A stretch of DNA of 64,000 nt from Amblyomma americanum (Eukaryota > Arthropoda > Arachnida > Ixodida > Ixodidae), in assembly GCF_052857255.1 (NCBI RefSeq), contig NC_135504.1, forward strand, positions 136,946,929-137,010,928, read 5' to 3'. The position numbers were made by a program, and so were the translations under genes. Numbering within the stretch: the first letter of the stretch is position 1; each line of letters begins with the position of its first letter. Below the pieces are notes generated by a model. That model worked only from the letters and a program-made list of their open reading frames with translations. It was not told the origin of the DNA and did not search any database. This document shows, one piece after another, positions 1 through 11,028 of this stretch.

Positions 1-1338
1 TGGGCTCATCACCAGCACGGAAGCACATGCTGCATAGTAAGGTGGTTTATCAGCGATGGTGGCAAAGCAGCTGCTTTTTCCAGAGAATACATGGCCCTGC
101 ACTAAGATGAAGCAAGACCAGTGAACCGTTATAGATGAGCTACAGCTATGACATCAGCGAAATCATGCTTACACGAGCATACAACCAGCATCTCATTAGC
201 CGGATAATTCAGTAGACTTGGTGGCACCGACCCTAGACACATGTTGCAATTCTTCGTTTTTGTAGCAAAGGTTCTGTGGCCGACTTGGCTCATCACCAGC
301 ACGGACGCACATTCTCCATAGGAAGGCGGTTCATCAGCGATGGCGGCAAAGCAGCTGCTTTTCCAGGGAATACATGCCCCTAAACTAAGATGAAGCAAGC
401 CCAGTGAACCGTTATAGGCGAGCTACAGCTATGACCTCAGCAAAATCATGCCTACACGAACATACAACCAGAATCTCACTCGCCGGATAATTCTGTGGAC
501 TTGGTGGCACCGACCATAGACACATGTTGCAATTCAACGTTTTTGTTGGACAGGTTATGTGGCCGACAGGGCTCATAACCAGCACGGAAGCACATTCTCC
601 ATAGTAAGGTGGTTTATCAGCGATGGCGGCAAAGCAGCTGCTTTTTCCAGGAAATACATGCCCCTTCACTAAGATGAAGCATGCCCAGTGAACCGTTATA
701 GACGAGCTACAGCTATGATCTCACCGAAATCATGCCTACACGAATATACAACCAGCATCTCATTCGCCGGATAATTCAGCGGACTTGGTGGCACCGACCA
801 TAGACACATGTTGCAATTCATCGTTTTTGTAGCACAGGTTATGTGGCCGACTGGGCTCATAACCAGCACGGAAGCACATGCTCCATAGGAAGGCGGTGTA
901 TCAGGGATGGCGGCAAAGCAGCTGCTTTTTCTAATGAATTCATGCCCCTACACTAAGATGAAGCAAGCCCAGTGAACCGTTATAGACGAGCTGCAGCTAT
1001 GACCTCAGCAAAATCATGCCTACACGAGCATACAACCAGCATCTCATTCGCCGGATAAATCAGTGGCCTTGGTTGCGCCAACTTAGCCACATGTTGCAAT
1101 TCTTCGTTTTTGTAGCACAGGTTCTGTGGCCGACTGGGCTCAGCACCAGCACGGAAGCACATGCTGTATAGTAAGGCGGTTTATCAGCGATGGCGGCAAA
1201 GCAGCTATTTTTTCCAGAAAATACATGCCACTTCACTAAGATGAAGCAAGCCCAGTGAACCTTATAGACGAGCTACAGCTATGACCTCAGCGAAATCATG
1301 CCTACACGAACATACAACCAGCATTTCATTCGCCGGAT

Positions 1339-1350
1339 AATTCAGTGGAC
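1339..1350 (+). repeat. Left 12-bp target-site duplication of the insertion
   Basis: aattcagtggac is satellite sequence immediately left of the insertion and is repeated exactly at 1516-1527. The uninterrupted sister at 7445-7456 has a single copy. In satellite DNA alone, this stretch occurs once per monomer. Confidence 0.85.
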
Positions 1351-1476
1351 ATGGAAAGTGAGAGTAGCGCAAAACGGGACAAAGGGACAGAGAAAGACAG
1401 ACACAACACAGGCGCTGTGTTGTGTCTGTCTTTCTCTGTCCCTTTGTCCCGTTTTGCGCTACTCTCACTTTCCATG
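1350..1476. repeat. Perfect 62-nt inverted repeat with a 3-nt loop
   Basis: The arms 1350-1411 and 1415-1476 are exact reverse complements, separated by gcg at 1412-1414. The outer ends read catggaaagtgagagtagcg and its complement. The inner ends read acagacacaacacagg and cctgtgttgtgtctgt. No mismatch was found in 62 pairs. The outermost c/g pair includes the last base of the flanking 12-bp repeat, so it may be coincidental. Confidence 0.93.
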
Positions 1477-1515
1477 GATCACCGTTACCGACTCGCCCAA
1501 GTTTCTACCCTTGTG
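1351..1515. mobile_element. 165-bp foldback-type insertion inside an h19 monomer
   Basis: This is the only non-satellite sequence in the window. The monomer around it is 461 bp instead of about 284, and the excess of 177 bp equals 165 bp plus a 12-bp repeat of aattcagtggac on both sides. The left 126 bp is a hairpin; the right 39 bp (1477-1515) is a single-copy tail, gatcaccgttaccgactcgc and then ccaagtttctacccttgtg. Sister monomers at 7368, 12445, 22068 and 28587 are empty at the site. It encodes no protein and would need enzymes in trans. The asymmetric tail does not fit a simple MITE with matching ends. From memory the sequence style resembles dispersed tick repeats; that is unverified. 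Confidence 0.85.
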
Positions 1516-1527
1516 AATTCAGTGGAC
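1516..1527 (+). repeat. Right 12-bp target-site duplication of the insertion
   Basis: Second copy of aattcagtggac. Satellite resumes in the correct phase with ttggtggcaccg at 1528. Twelve bases is longer than most DNA-transposon duplications and falls within the range made by target-primed retroposition, but one insertion cannot settle the mechanism. Confidence 0.85.
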
Positions 1528-1941
1528 TTGGTGGCACCGACCATAGACACATGTTGCAATTCTTCGTTTTGGTAGCACAGGTTCTGTGGCCGACTGGGCT
1601 CATCACCAGCACGGAAGCACATGCTCCATTGAAAGGCGGTTTTTCAGCGATGGCGGCAAAGCAGCTGGTTTTTACAGAGAATATATGCCCCTGCAATAAG
1701 ATGAAGCAAGCCCGGTGAACCATTATATACGAGCTACAGCTATGACATCTGCGACATCATGCCTACACGAGCATACAAGCAGCATCTCATTCGCCGGATA
1801 ATTCAGTGGACTTGGTGGCCCCGGTCATAGACACATGTTGCAATTCTTCGTTTTTGTAGCACAGGTTCTGTGGCCGACTGGACTCGTCACCAGCACGGAA
1901 GCACATGCTCCATAGGAAGGCGGTTTATCAGCGATGGCGGC

Positions 1942-1955
1942 AAAGCAGCTGCTTT
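1942..1955. other. 14-bp perfect palindrome aaagcagctgcttt (example)
   Basis: aaagcagctgcttt is its own reverse complement and is centred on cagctg, which is a PvuII site and fits the E-box pattern CANNTG. It recurs at the same place in most monomers. It is changed in h19 (cagctggttttt), h10 (cagctgttttt), h3 and h7 (cagctgcctttt) and h21/h22 (cagctgctcttt), although cagctg itself is kept in nearly all. A protein-binding role is only a possibility. Confidence 0.6.
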
Positions 1956-2006
1956 TTCCAGGGAATACATGCCCCTGCACTAAGATGAAGCAAGCCCAGT
2001 GAACCG

Positions 2007-2264
2007 TTATAGTCGAGCTACAGCTATGACCTCAGCGAAATCATGCCTACACGAACATACAACCAGCATCTCATGCGCCGGATAATTCAGTGGACTTGGT
2101 GCCGCCGACCATAGACACATGTTGCAATTCTTCGTTTTTGTAGCACAGGTTCTGTGGCCGACTGGGCTCAGCACCAGCACGGAAGCACATGCTGTATAGT
2201 AAGGCGGTTTATCAGCGATGGCGGCAAAGCAGCTGCTCTTTCCAGGGAATACATGCAACTGCAC
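2007..2264 (-). other. Recurrent antisense open frame of the satellite (example, not a gene)
   Basis: An 85-codon frame on the minus strand, rich in cysteine (motifs CASVLV, TKNCNMC, VVCSCRHDF), recurs in about half of the monomers. It starts near the monomer end (cat of 'acatgc') and stops at the ttatag of the monomer start. Because the monomer is not a multiple of three, copies do not join. Many copies are closed by single substitutions or indels, for example a w to stop change at 58648. I see no resemblance to a known family, no splice context and no promoter, so I treat it as an incidental frame copied with the repeat. Confidence 0.7.
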
Positions 2265-5200
2265 TAAGATGAAGCAAGACCAGTGAACCGTTATAGACGA
2301 GCTACAGCTATGACTTTAGCGAAATCATGCCTACACGAACATACAACCAGCATCTCATGCGCCGGATAATTCAGTGGAATTGGTGCCGCCGACCATAGAC
2401 ACATGTTGCAATTCTTCGTTTTTGTAGCACAGGTTCTGTGGCCGACTGGGCTCAGCACCAGCACGGAAGCACATGCTGTGTAGTAAGGCGGTTTATCAGC
2501 GATGGCGGCAAAGCAGCTGCTCTTTCCAGGGAATACATGCAACTGCACTAAGATGAAACAAGCCCAGTGAAGCGCTATAGACGAGCTACAACTATGACCT
2601 CAGCGAAATAATGCCTACACGAACATACAACCAGCATCTCATTCACCGGATAATTATGTGGACATGGTGGCACCGGCCATATACACATGTTGCAATTCTT
2701 CGTTTTTGTAGCACTGGCTCTGAGGCCGACTGGGTTCATCATCAGCACGGAAGCACATGCTCCATAGTAAGGCGGTTTATCAGCGATGGCGGCAAAGCAG
2801 CTGCTTTTTCCAGAAAATACATGCCCCTTCACTAAGATGAAGCAAGCCCAGTGAACCTTATAGACGAGCTACAACTATGACCTCAGCGAAATCATGCCTA
2901 CACGAACATACAACCAGCATCTCACTCGCCGGACAATTCAGTGGACTTGGTGGCACCGACCATAGACACATGTTGCAATTCTTCGTTTTTGTAGCACAGG
3001 TTCTGTGGCCGACTGGGCTCATCACCAGCAAAGAAGCACATGCACCATAGTAAGGCGGTTTATCAGCATTGGCGGCAAAGCAGCTGCTTTTTTCCAGGAA
3101 ATACATGCCTCTTCACTAAGATGATGCATGCCCAGTGAACCGTAATAGACGAGCTACAGCTATGACCTCACCGAAATCATGCCTACACGAACATACAACC
3201 AGCATCTCATTCGCCGGATAATTCAGCTGACTTGGCACCGACCATAGACACATGTTGCAAGTCTTCGTTTTTGTAGCACAGGTTATGTCGCCGACTGGAC
3301 TCATCACCAGCACAGAAGCACATGCTCCATAGTAAGGTGGTTTATCAGCGATGGCGGCAAAGCAGCTGGTTTTTACAGGGAATACATGCCCCTGCACTAA
3401 AATGAAGCAAGCGCAGTGAACCTTATTGACTAGCTGCAACTATGACCTCAGCGAAATAATGCCTACACGAACATACAACCAGCATCTCATTCACCGGATA
3501 ATTATGTGGACATGGTGGCACCGGCCATACACACATGTTGCAATTCTTTGTTTTTGTAGCACTGGTTCTGAGGCCGACTGGGTTCATCACCAGCACGGAA
3601 GCACATGCTCCATAGTAAGGCGGTTTATCAGCGATGGCGGCAAAGCAGCTGCTTTTTCCAGAAAATACATGCCACTTCGCTAAGATGAAGCAAGCCCAGT
3701 GAACCTTATAGACGAGCTACAGCTATGACCTCAGCGAATTCATGCCTACACGAACATACAACCAGCATTTCATTCGCCGGATAATTCAGTGGACTTGGTG
3801 GCACCGACCATAGACACATGTTGCAATTCTTCGTTTTGGTAGCACAGGTTCTGTGGCCGACTGGGCTCATCACCAGCACGGAAGCACATGCTCCATTGAA
3901 AGGCGGTTTATCAGCGATGGCGGCAAAGCAGCTGGTTTTTACAGAGAATATATGTCCCTGCACTAAGATGAAGCAAGCCCGGTGAACCATTATATACGAG
4001 CTACAGCTATGACATCTGCGAAATCATGCCTACACGAGCATACAAGCAGCATCTCATTCGCCGGATAATTCAGTGGACTTGGTGGCCCCGGCCATAGACA
4101 CATGTTGCAATTCTTCGTTTTTGTAGCACAGGTTCTGTGGCCGACTGGGCTCGTCACCAGCACGGAAGCACATGCTGCATAGTAAGGTGGTTTATCAGCG
4201 ATGGTGGCAAAGCAGCTGCTTTTTCCAGGGATTACATGCCCCTACATTAAGATGAAGCAACCCAGTGAACCGTTATAGATGAGCTACACCTATGACCTCA
4301 GCGAAATCATGCCTACAGGAACATACAACCAGCATCTCACTCGTCGGACAATTCAGTGGACTTGGTGGCACCGACCATAGACACATGTTGCAATTCTTCG
4401 TTTTTGTAGCACAGGTTCTGTGGCCGACTGGGCTCATCACCAGCAAAGAAGCACATGCACCATAGTAAGGCGGTTTATCAGCAATGGCGGCAAAGCAGCT
4501 GCTTTTTTCCAGGAAACACATGCCCCTTCACTAAGATGATGCATGCCCAGTGAACCGTAATAGACGAGCTACAGCTATGACCTCACCGAAATCATGCCTA
4601 CACGAACATACAACCAGCATCTCATTCGCCGGATAATTCAGTTGACTTGGCACCGACCATAGACACATGTTGCAAGTCTTCGTTTTTGTAGCACAGGTTA
4701 TGTCGCCGACTCGGCTCATCACCAGCACAGAAGCACATGCTCCATAGTAAGGTGGTTTATCAGCGATGGCGGCAAAGCAGCTGCTTTTTACAGGGAATAC
4801 AAGCCCCTGCACTAAAATGAAGCAAGCCCAGTGAACCCTATAGAATAGCTACAACTATGACCTCAGCGAAATAATGCCTACACGAACATACAACCAGCAT
4901 CTCATTCACCGGATAATTATGTGGACGTGGTGGCACCGGCCATATACACATGTTGCAATTCTTCGTTTTTGTAGCACTGGTTCTGAGGCCGACTGGGTTC
5001 ATCATCAGCACGGAAGCACATGCTCCATAGTAAGGCGGTTTATCAGCGATCGCGGCAAAGCAGCTGCTTTTTCCAGAAAATACATGCCCCTTCACTAAGA
5101 TGAAGCAAGCCCAGTGAACCTTACAGACGAGCTACAGTTATGACCTCAGCGAAATCATGCCTACACGAACATACAACCAGCATCACATTCGTCGGATAAT

Positions 5201-5688
5201 TCAGTGGACTTGGTGGCACCGACCATAGACACATGTTGCAATTCTTCGTTTTGGTAGCACAGGTTCTGTGGCCGACTGGGCTCATCACCAGCACGGAAGC
5301 ACATGCTCCATTGAAAGGCGGTTTATCAGCGATGGCGGCAAAGCAGCTGGTTTTTACAGAGAATATATGCCCCGGCACTAAGATGAAGCAAGCCCGGTGA
5401 ACCATTATATACGAGCTACAGCTATGACATCTGCGAAATCATACCTACACGAGCATACAAGCAGCATCTCATTCGCCGGATAATTCAGTGGACTTGGTGG
5501 CACCGACCATAGACACATGTTGCAATTCATGGTTTTTGTAGCACAGGTTCTGTGGCCGACTGGGCTCATCACCAGCACGGAAGCACATGCTGCATAGTAA
5601 GGTGGTTTATCAGCGATGGTGGCAAAGCAGCTGCTTTTTCCAGGGAATACATGCCCCTGCACTAAGATGAAGCAAGCCCAGTGAACCG

Positions 5689-5950
5689 TTATAGTCGAGC
5701 TACAGCTATGACCTCAGCGAAATCATGCCTAAACGAGCATACAACCAGCATCTCATTCGCCGGATAATTCAGTGGACTTGGTGGCAATTCTTCGTTCTTG
5801 TAGCACAGGTTCTGTGGCCGACTGGGCTCATCACCAGCACGGAAGCACATGCTCCATAGGAAGGCGTTTTATCAGCGATGGCGGCAAGGCAGCTGCTATT
5901 TCCAGGGAATACATGCCCCTGCACTAAGATGAAGCAAGCCCAGTGAACCG
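5689..5950 (+). repeat. 262-bp monomer with a 22-bp deletion, copy 1
   Basis: The monomer reads ggtggcaattcttcgttcttg, lacking the accgacc...tgttgc segment present elsewhere. The deleted segment ends in gc, matching the gc before it. Other markers are cctaaacgagc, ggcgttttatcag, ggcaaggcagctgctatttc. Undeleted relatives with cctaaacgagc lie at 59969 and 61100. Confidence 0.88.
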
Positions 5951-8900
5951 TTATAGACGAGCTACAGCTATGACCTCAGCGGAATCATGCCTACACGAAT
6001 ATACAACCAGCATCTCATTCCCCGGATAATTCAGTGGACTTGGTGGCACCGACCATAGACACATGTTGCAATTCATGGTTTTTGTAGCACAGGTTCTGTG
6101 GCCGACTGGGCTCATCACCAGCACGGAAGCACATGCTGCATAGTAAGGTGGTTTATCAGCGATGGTGGCAAAGCAGCTGCTTTTTCCAGGGAATACATGG
6201 CCCTGCACTAAGATGAAGCAAGACCAGTGAACCGTTATAGATGAGCTACAGCTATGACATCAGCGAAATCATGCTTACACGAGCATACAACCAGCATCTC
6301 ATTAGCCGGATAATTCAGTAGACTTGGTGGCACCGACCCTAGACACATGTGGCAATTCTTCGTTTTTGTAGCAAAGGTTCTGTGGCCGACTTGGCTCATC
6401 ACCAGCACGGACGCACATTCTCCATAGGAAGGCGGTTCATCAGCGATGGCGGGAAAGCAGCTGCTTTTCCAGGGAATACATGCCCCTAAACTAAGATGAA
6501 GCAAGCCCAGTGAACCGTTATAGGCGAGCTACAGCTATGACCTCAGCAAAATCATGCCTACACGAACATACAACCAGAATCTCACTCGCCGGATAATTCT
6601 GTGGACTTGGTGGCACCGACCATAGACACATGTTGCAATTCAACGTTTTTGTTGGACAGGTTATGCGGCCGACAGGGCTCATAACCAGCACGGAAGCACA
6701 TTCTCCATAGTAAGGTGGTTTATCAGCGATGGCGGCAAAGCAGCTGCTTTTTCCAGGAAATACATGCCCCTTCACTAAGATGAAGCATGCCCAGTGAACC
6801 GTTATAGACGAGCTACACCTATGACCTCACCGAAATCATGCCTACACGAATATACAACCAGCATCTTATTCGCCGGATAATTCAGCGGACTTGGTGGCAC
6901 CAACCATAGACACATGTTGCAATTCATCGTTTTTGTAGCACAGGTTATGTGGCCGACTGGGCTCATAACCAGCACGGAAGCACATGCTCCATAGGAAGGC
7001 GGTGTATCAGGGATGGCGGCAAAGCAGCTGCTTTTTCTAATGAATTCATGCCCCTACACTAAGATGAAGCAAACCCAGTGAACCGTTATAGACGAGCTGC
7101 AGCTATGACCTCTGCAAAACCATGCCTACACGAGCATACAACCAGCATCTCATTCGCCGGATAAATCAGTGGCCTTGGTTGCGCCAACTTAGCCACATGT
7201 TGCAATTCTTCGTTTTTGTAGCACAGGTTCTGTGGCCGACTGGGCTCAGCACCAGCACGGAAGCACATGCTGTATAGTAAGGCGGTTTATCAGCGATGGC
7301 GGCAAAGCAGCTGTTTTTTCCAGAAAATACACGCCACTTCACTAAGATGAAGCAAGCCCAGTGAACCTTATAGACGAGCTACAGCTATGACCTCAGCGAA
7401 ATCATGCCTACACGAACATACAACCAGCATTTCATTCGCCGGATAATTCAGTGGACTTGGTGGCACCGACCATAGACACATGTTGCAATTCTTCGTTTTG
7501 GTAGCACAGGTTCTGTGGCCGACTGGGCTCATCACCAGCACGGAAGCACATGCTCCTTTGAAAGGCGGTTTATCAGCGATGGCGGCAAAGCAGCTGGTTT
7601 TTACAGAGAATATATGCCCCTGCAATAAGATGAAGCAAGCCCGGTGAACCGTTATAGATGAGCTACACCTATGATCTCAGCGAAATCATGCCTACAGAAC
7701 ATACAACCAGCATCTCACTCGTCGGACAATTCAGTGGACTTGGTGACACCGACCATAGACACATGTTTTAATTCTTTGTTTTTGTAGCACAGGTTCTGTG
7801 GCCGACTGGGCTCATCACCAGCAAAGAAGCACATGCACCATAGTAAGGCGGTTTATCAGCAATGGCGGCAAAGCAGCTGCTTTTTTCCAGGAAATACATG
7901 CCCCTTCACTAAGATGATGCATGCCCAGTGAACCTTATAGAATAGCTACAACTATGACCTCAGCGAAATAATGCCTACACGAACATACAACCAGCATCTC
8001 ATTCACCGGATAATTATGTGGACATGGTGGCACCGGCCATATACACATGTTGCAATTCTTCGTTTTTGTAGCACTGGTTCTGAGGCCGACTGGGTTCATC
8101 ATCAGCACGGAAGCACATGCTCCATAGTAAGGCGGTTTATCAGCGATGGCGGCAAAGCAGCTGCTTTTTCCAGAAAATACATGCCCCTTCACTAAGATGA
8201 AGCAAGCCCAGTGAACCTTATAGACGAGCTACAACTATGACCTCAGCGAAATCATGCCTACACGAACATACAACCAGCATCTCACTCGCCGGACAATTCA
8301 GTGGACTTGGTGGCACCGACCATAGACACATGTTGCAATTCTTCGTTTTTGTAGCACAGGTTCTGTGGCCGACTGGGCTCATCACCAGCAAAGAAGCACA
8401 TGCACCATAGTAAGGCGGTTTATCAGCATTGGCGGCAAAGCAGCTGCTTTTTTCCAGGAAATACATGCCTCTTCACTAAGATGATGCATGCCCAGTGAAC
8501 CGTAATAGACGAGCTACAGCTATGACCTCACCGAAATCATGCCTACACGAACATACAACCAGCATCTCATTCGCCGGATAATTCAGCTGACTTGGCACCG
8601 ACCATAGACACATGTTGCAAGTCTTCGTTTTTGTAGCACAGGTTATGTCGCCGACTGGACTCATCACCAGCACAGAAGCACATGCTCCATAGTAAGGTGG
8701 TTTATCAGCGATGGCGGCAAAGCAGCTGGTTTTTACAGGGAATACATGCCCCTGCACTAAAATGAAGCAAGCGCAGTGAACCTTATTGACTAGCTGCAAC
8801 TATGACCTCAGCGAAATAATGCCTACACGAACATACAACCAGCATCTCATTCACCGGATAATTATGTGGACATGGTGGCACCGGCCATACACACATGTTG

Positions 8901-9726
8901 CAATTCTTCGTTTTTGTAGCACTGGTTCTGAGGCCGACTGGGTTCATCACCAGCACGGAAGCACATGCTCCATAGTAAGGCGGTTTATCAGCGATGGCGG
9001 CAAAGCAGCTGCTTTCTCCAGAAAATACATGCCACTTCGCTAAGATGAAGCAAGCCCAGTGAACCTTATAGACGAGCTACAGCTATGACCTCAGCGAATT
9101 CATGCCTACACGAACATACAACCAGCATTTCATTCGCCGGATAATTCAGTGGACTTGGTGGCACCGACCATAGACACATGTTGCAATTCTTCGTTTTGGT
9201 AGCACAGGTTCTGTGGCCGACTGGGCTCATCACCAGCACGGAAGCACATGCTCCATTGAAAGGCGGTTTATCAGCGATGGCGGCAAAGCAGCTGGTTTTT
9301 ACAGAGAATATATGTCCCTGCACTAAGATGAAGCAAGCCCGGTGAACCATTATATACGAGCTACAGCTATGACATCAGCGAAATCATGCCTACACGAGCA
9401 TACAAGCAGCATCTCATTCGCAGGATAATTCAGTGGACTTGATGGCCCCGGCCATAGACACATGTTGCAATTCTTCGTTTTTGTAGCACAGGTTCTGTGG
9501 CCGACTGGGCTCGTCACCAGCACGGAAGCACATGCTGCATAGTAAGGTGGTTTATCAGCGATGGTGGCAAAGCAGCTGCTTTTTCCAGGGATTACATGCC
9601 CCTACATTAAGATGAAGCAACCCAGTGAACCGTTATAGATGAGCTACACCTATGACCTCAGCGAAATCATGCCTACAGGAACATTCAACCAGCATCTCAC
9701 TCGTCGGACAATTCAGTGGACTTGGT

Positions 9727-9753
9727 GGCACCGACCATAGACACATGTTGCAA
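9727..9753 (+). other. One-monomer deletion junction
   Basis: The monomer at 9633 is h16/h24-like on the left (cctacaggaacattc, cttggtggc) and h17-like on the right (gcaagtcttcg, gttatgtcgcc). The 27 bases from ggcaccgacc to tgttgcaa are common to both parents, which survive at about 4,370 and 4,650. The copy offset changes here from 5,360 to 5,078 bp, a loss of 282 bp. Confidence 0.85.
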
Positions 9754-10766
9754 GTCTTCGTTTTTGTAGCACAGGTTATGTCGCCGACTCGGCTCATCAC
9801 CAGCACAGAAGCACATGCTCCATAGTAAGGTGGTTTATCAGCGATGGCGGCAAAGCAGCTGCTTTTTACAGGGAATACATGCCCCTGCACTAAAATGAAG
9901 CAAGCCCAGTGAACCTTATAGAATAGCTACAACTATGACCTCAGCGAAATAATGCCTACACGAACATACAACCAGCATCTCATTCACCGGATAATTATGT
10001 GGACATGGTGGCACCGGCCATATACACATGTTGCAATTCTTCGTTTTTGTAGCACTGGTTCTGAGGCCGACTGGGTTCATCATCAGCACGGAAGCACATG
10101 CTCCATAGTAAGGCGGTTTATCAGCGATCGCGGCAAAGCAGCTGCTTTTTCCAGAAAATACATGCCCCTTCACTAAGATGAAGCAAGCCCAGTGAACCTT
10201 ATAGACGAGCTACAGTTACGACCTCAGCGAAATCATGCCTACACGAACATACAACCAGCATCATATTCGCCGGATAATTCAGTGGACTTGGTGGCACCGA
10301 CCATAGACACATGTTGCAATTCTTCGTTTTGGTAGCACAGGTTCTGTGGCCGACTGGGCTCATCACCAGCACGGAAGCACATGCTCCATTGAAAGGCGGT
10401 TTATCAGCGATGGCGGCAAAGCAGCTGGTTTTTACAGAGAATATATGCCCCGGCACTAAGATGAAGCAAGCCCGGTGAACCATTATATACGAGCTACAGC
10501 TATGACATCTGCGAAATCATGCCTACACGAGCATACAAGCAGCATCTCATTCGCCGGATAATGCAGTGGACTTGGTGGCCCTGGCCATAGACACATGTTG
10601 CAATTCTTCGTTTTTGTAGCACAGGGTCTGTGGCCGACTGGGCTCATCACCAGCACGGAAGCACATGCTCCATAGGAAGGCGGTTTATCAGCGATGGCGG
10701 CAAAGCAGCTGCCTTTTCCAGGGAATACATGCCCCTGCACTAAGATGAAGCAAGCCCAGTGAACCG

Positions 10767-11028
10767 TTATAGTCGAGCTACAGCTATGACCTCAGCGAAA
10801 TCATGCCTAAACGAGCATACAACCAGCATCTCATTCGCCGGATAATTCAGTGGACTTGGTGGCAATTCTTCGTTCTTGTAGCACAGGTTCTGTGGCCGAC
10901 TGGGCTCATCACCAGCACGGAAGCACATGCTCCATAGGAAGGCGTTTTATCAGCGATGGCGGCAAGGCAGCTGCTATTTCCAGGGAATACATGCCCCTGC
11001 ACTAAGATGAAGCAAGCCCAGTGAACCG
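10767..11028 (+). repeat. 262-bp monomer with a 22-bp deletion, copy 2
   Basis: The same deletion and markers as at 5689, at an offset of 5,078 bp. It was copied as part of the block and did not arise independently. Confidence 0.88.

Larger units (their letters stand above)
1..6234 (+). repeat. Array block A1, about 22 monomers, carries the foldback insertion
   Basis: Bases 1-128 are the end of a partial monomer. From there the approximate monomer order is h5, h8-like, h9, h10, h19-like (interrupted by the insertion at 1351-1515), h20, h21, h22, h1, h16, h17, h1-variant, h19-like, h20-variant, h16/h24-like, h17, h1, h19-like, h20/h4 mixed, a 22-bp-deleted type and h4-like. Segments 129-1345 match 6235-7450 at an offset of 6,106 bp. 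Segments about 2,600-4,391 match about 7,960-9,751 at an offset of 5,360 bp. The change of offset reflects the insertion plus whole monomers missing in the next block. Short open frames occur but no gene is supported. Confidence 0.85.

Noticed and set aside
129..398. Many open frames of 60-107 codons on the minus strand as a family of small cysteine-rich proteins
   Set aside because: They are the same satellite frame read again in each monomer. The 284-bp period shifts the frame each time, many copies are broken by indels, and no promoter, splice site or known domain is seen.
935..940. EcoRI sites in 'ctaatgaattcatg' monomers as a functional element
   Set aside because: They reflect one diagnostic variant of the h6/h9/h13 group. 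They would give a long-range restriction ladder but imply no function.
1350..1476. Rho-independent terminator or bacterial attenuator hairpin
   Set aside because: The 62-nt perfect stem lacks a following T-run and sits within an insertion in eukaryote-type satellite DNA.
1298..1718. Three overlapping plus-strand open frames across the insertion, 72-98 codons
   Set aside because: They run through the palindrome and into satellite on both sides. The hairpin arms have few stops in these frames, so the frames arise by chance.
1790..1806. CENP-B box-like motif at attcgccggataattc
   Set aside because: It matches the ttcg and central a of the box but lacks the required cggg at the end, and variants such as cattccccgg break even the ttcg. 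The match is no better than chance.
1797..1872. tRNA-like polymerase III promoter (taattcagtgg as A box, ggttctgtggc as B box), which would suggest a tRNA-derived repeat
   Set aside because: The A-box match has one mismatch and the B-box match is poor. They are about 54 bp apart, and a ttttt run lying between them would end transcription. No cloverleaf can be drawn.
2611..2835. Plus-strand 74-codon frame starting MPTRTYNQHL in h1 monomers as a gene
   Set aside because: It overlaps the antisense frame over its whole length and exists only because h1 lacks the stop codons found in other types. It is copied with h1 and has no independent support.
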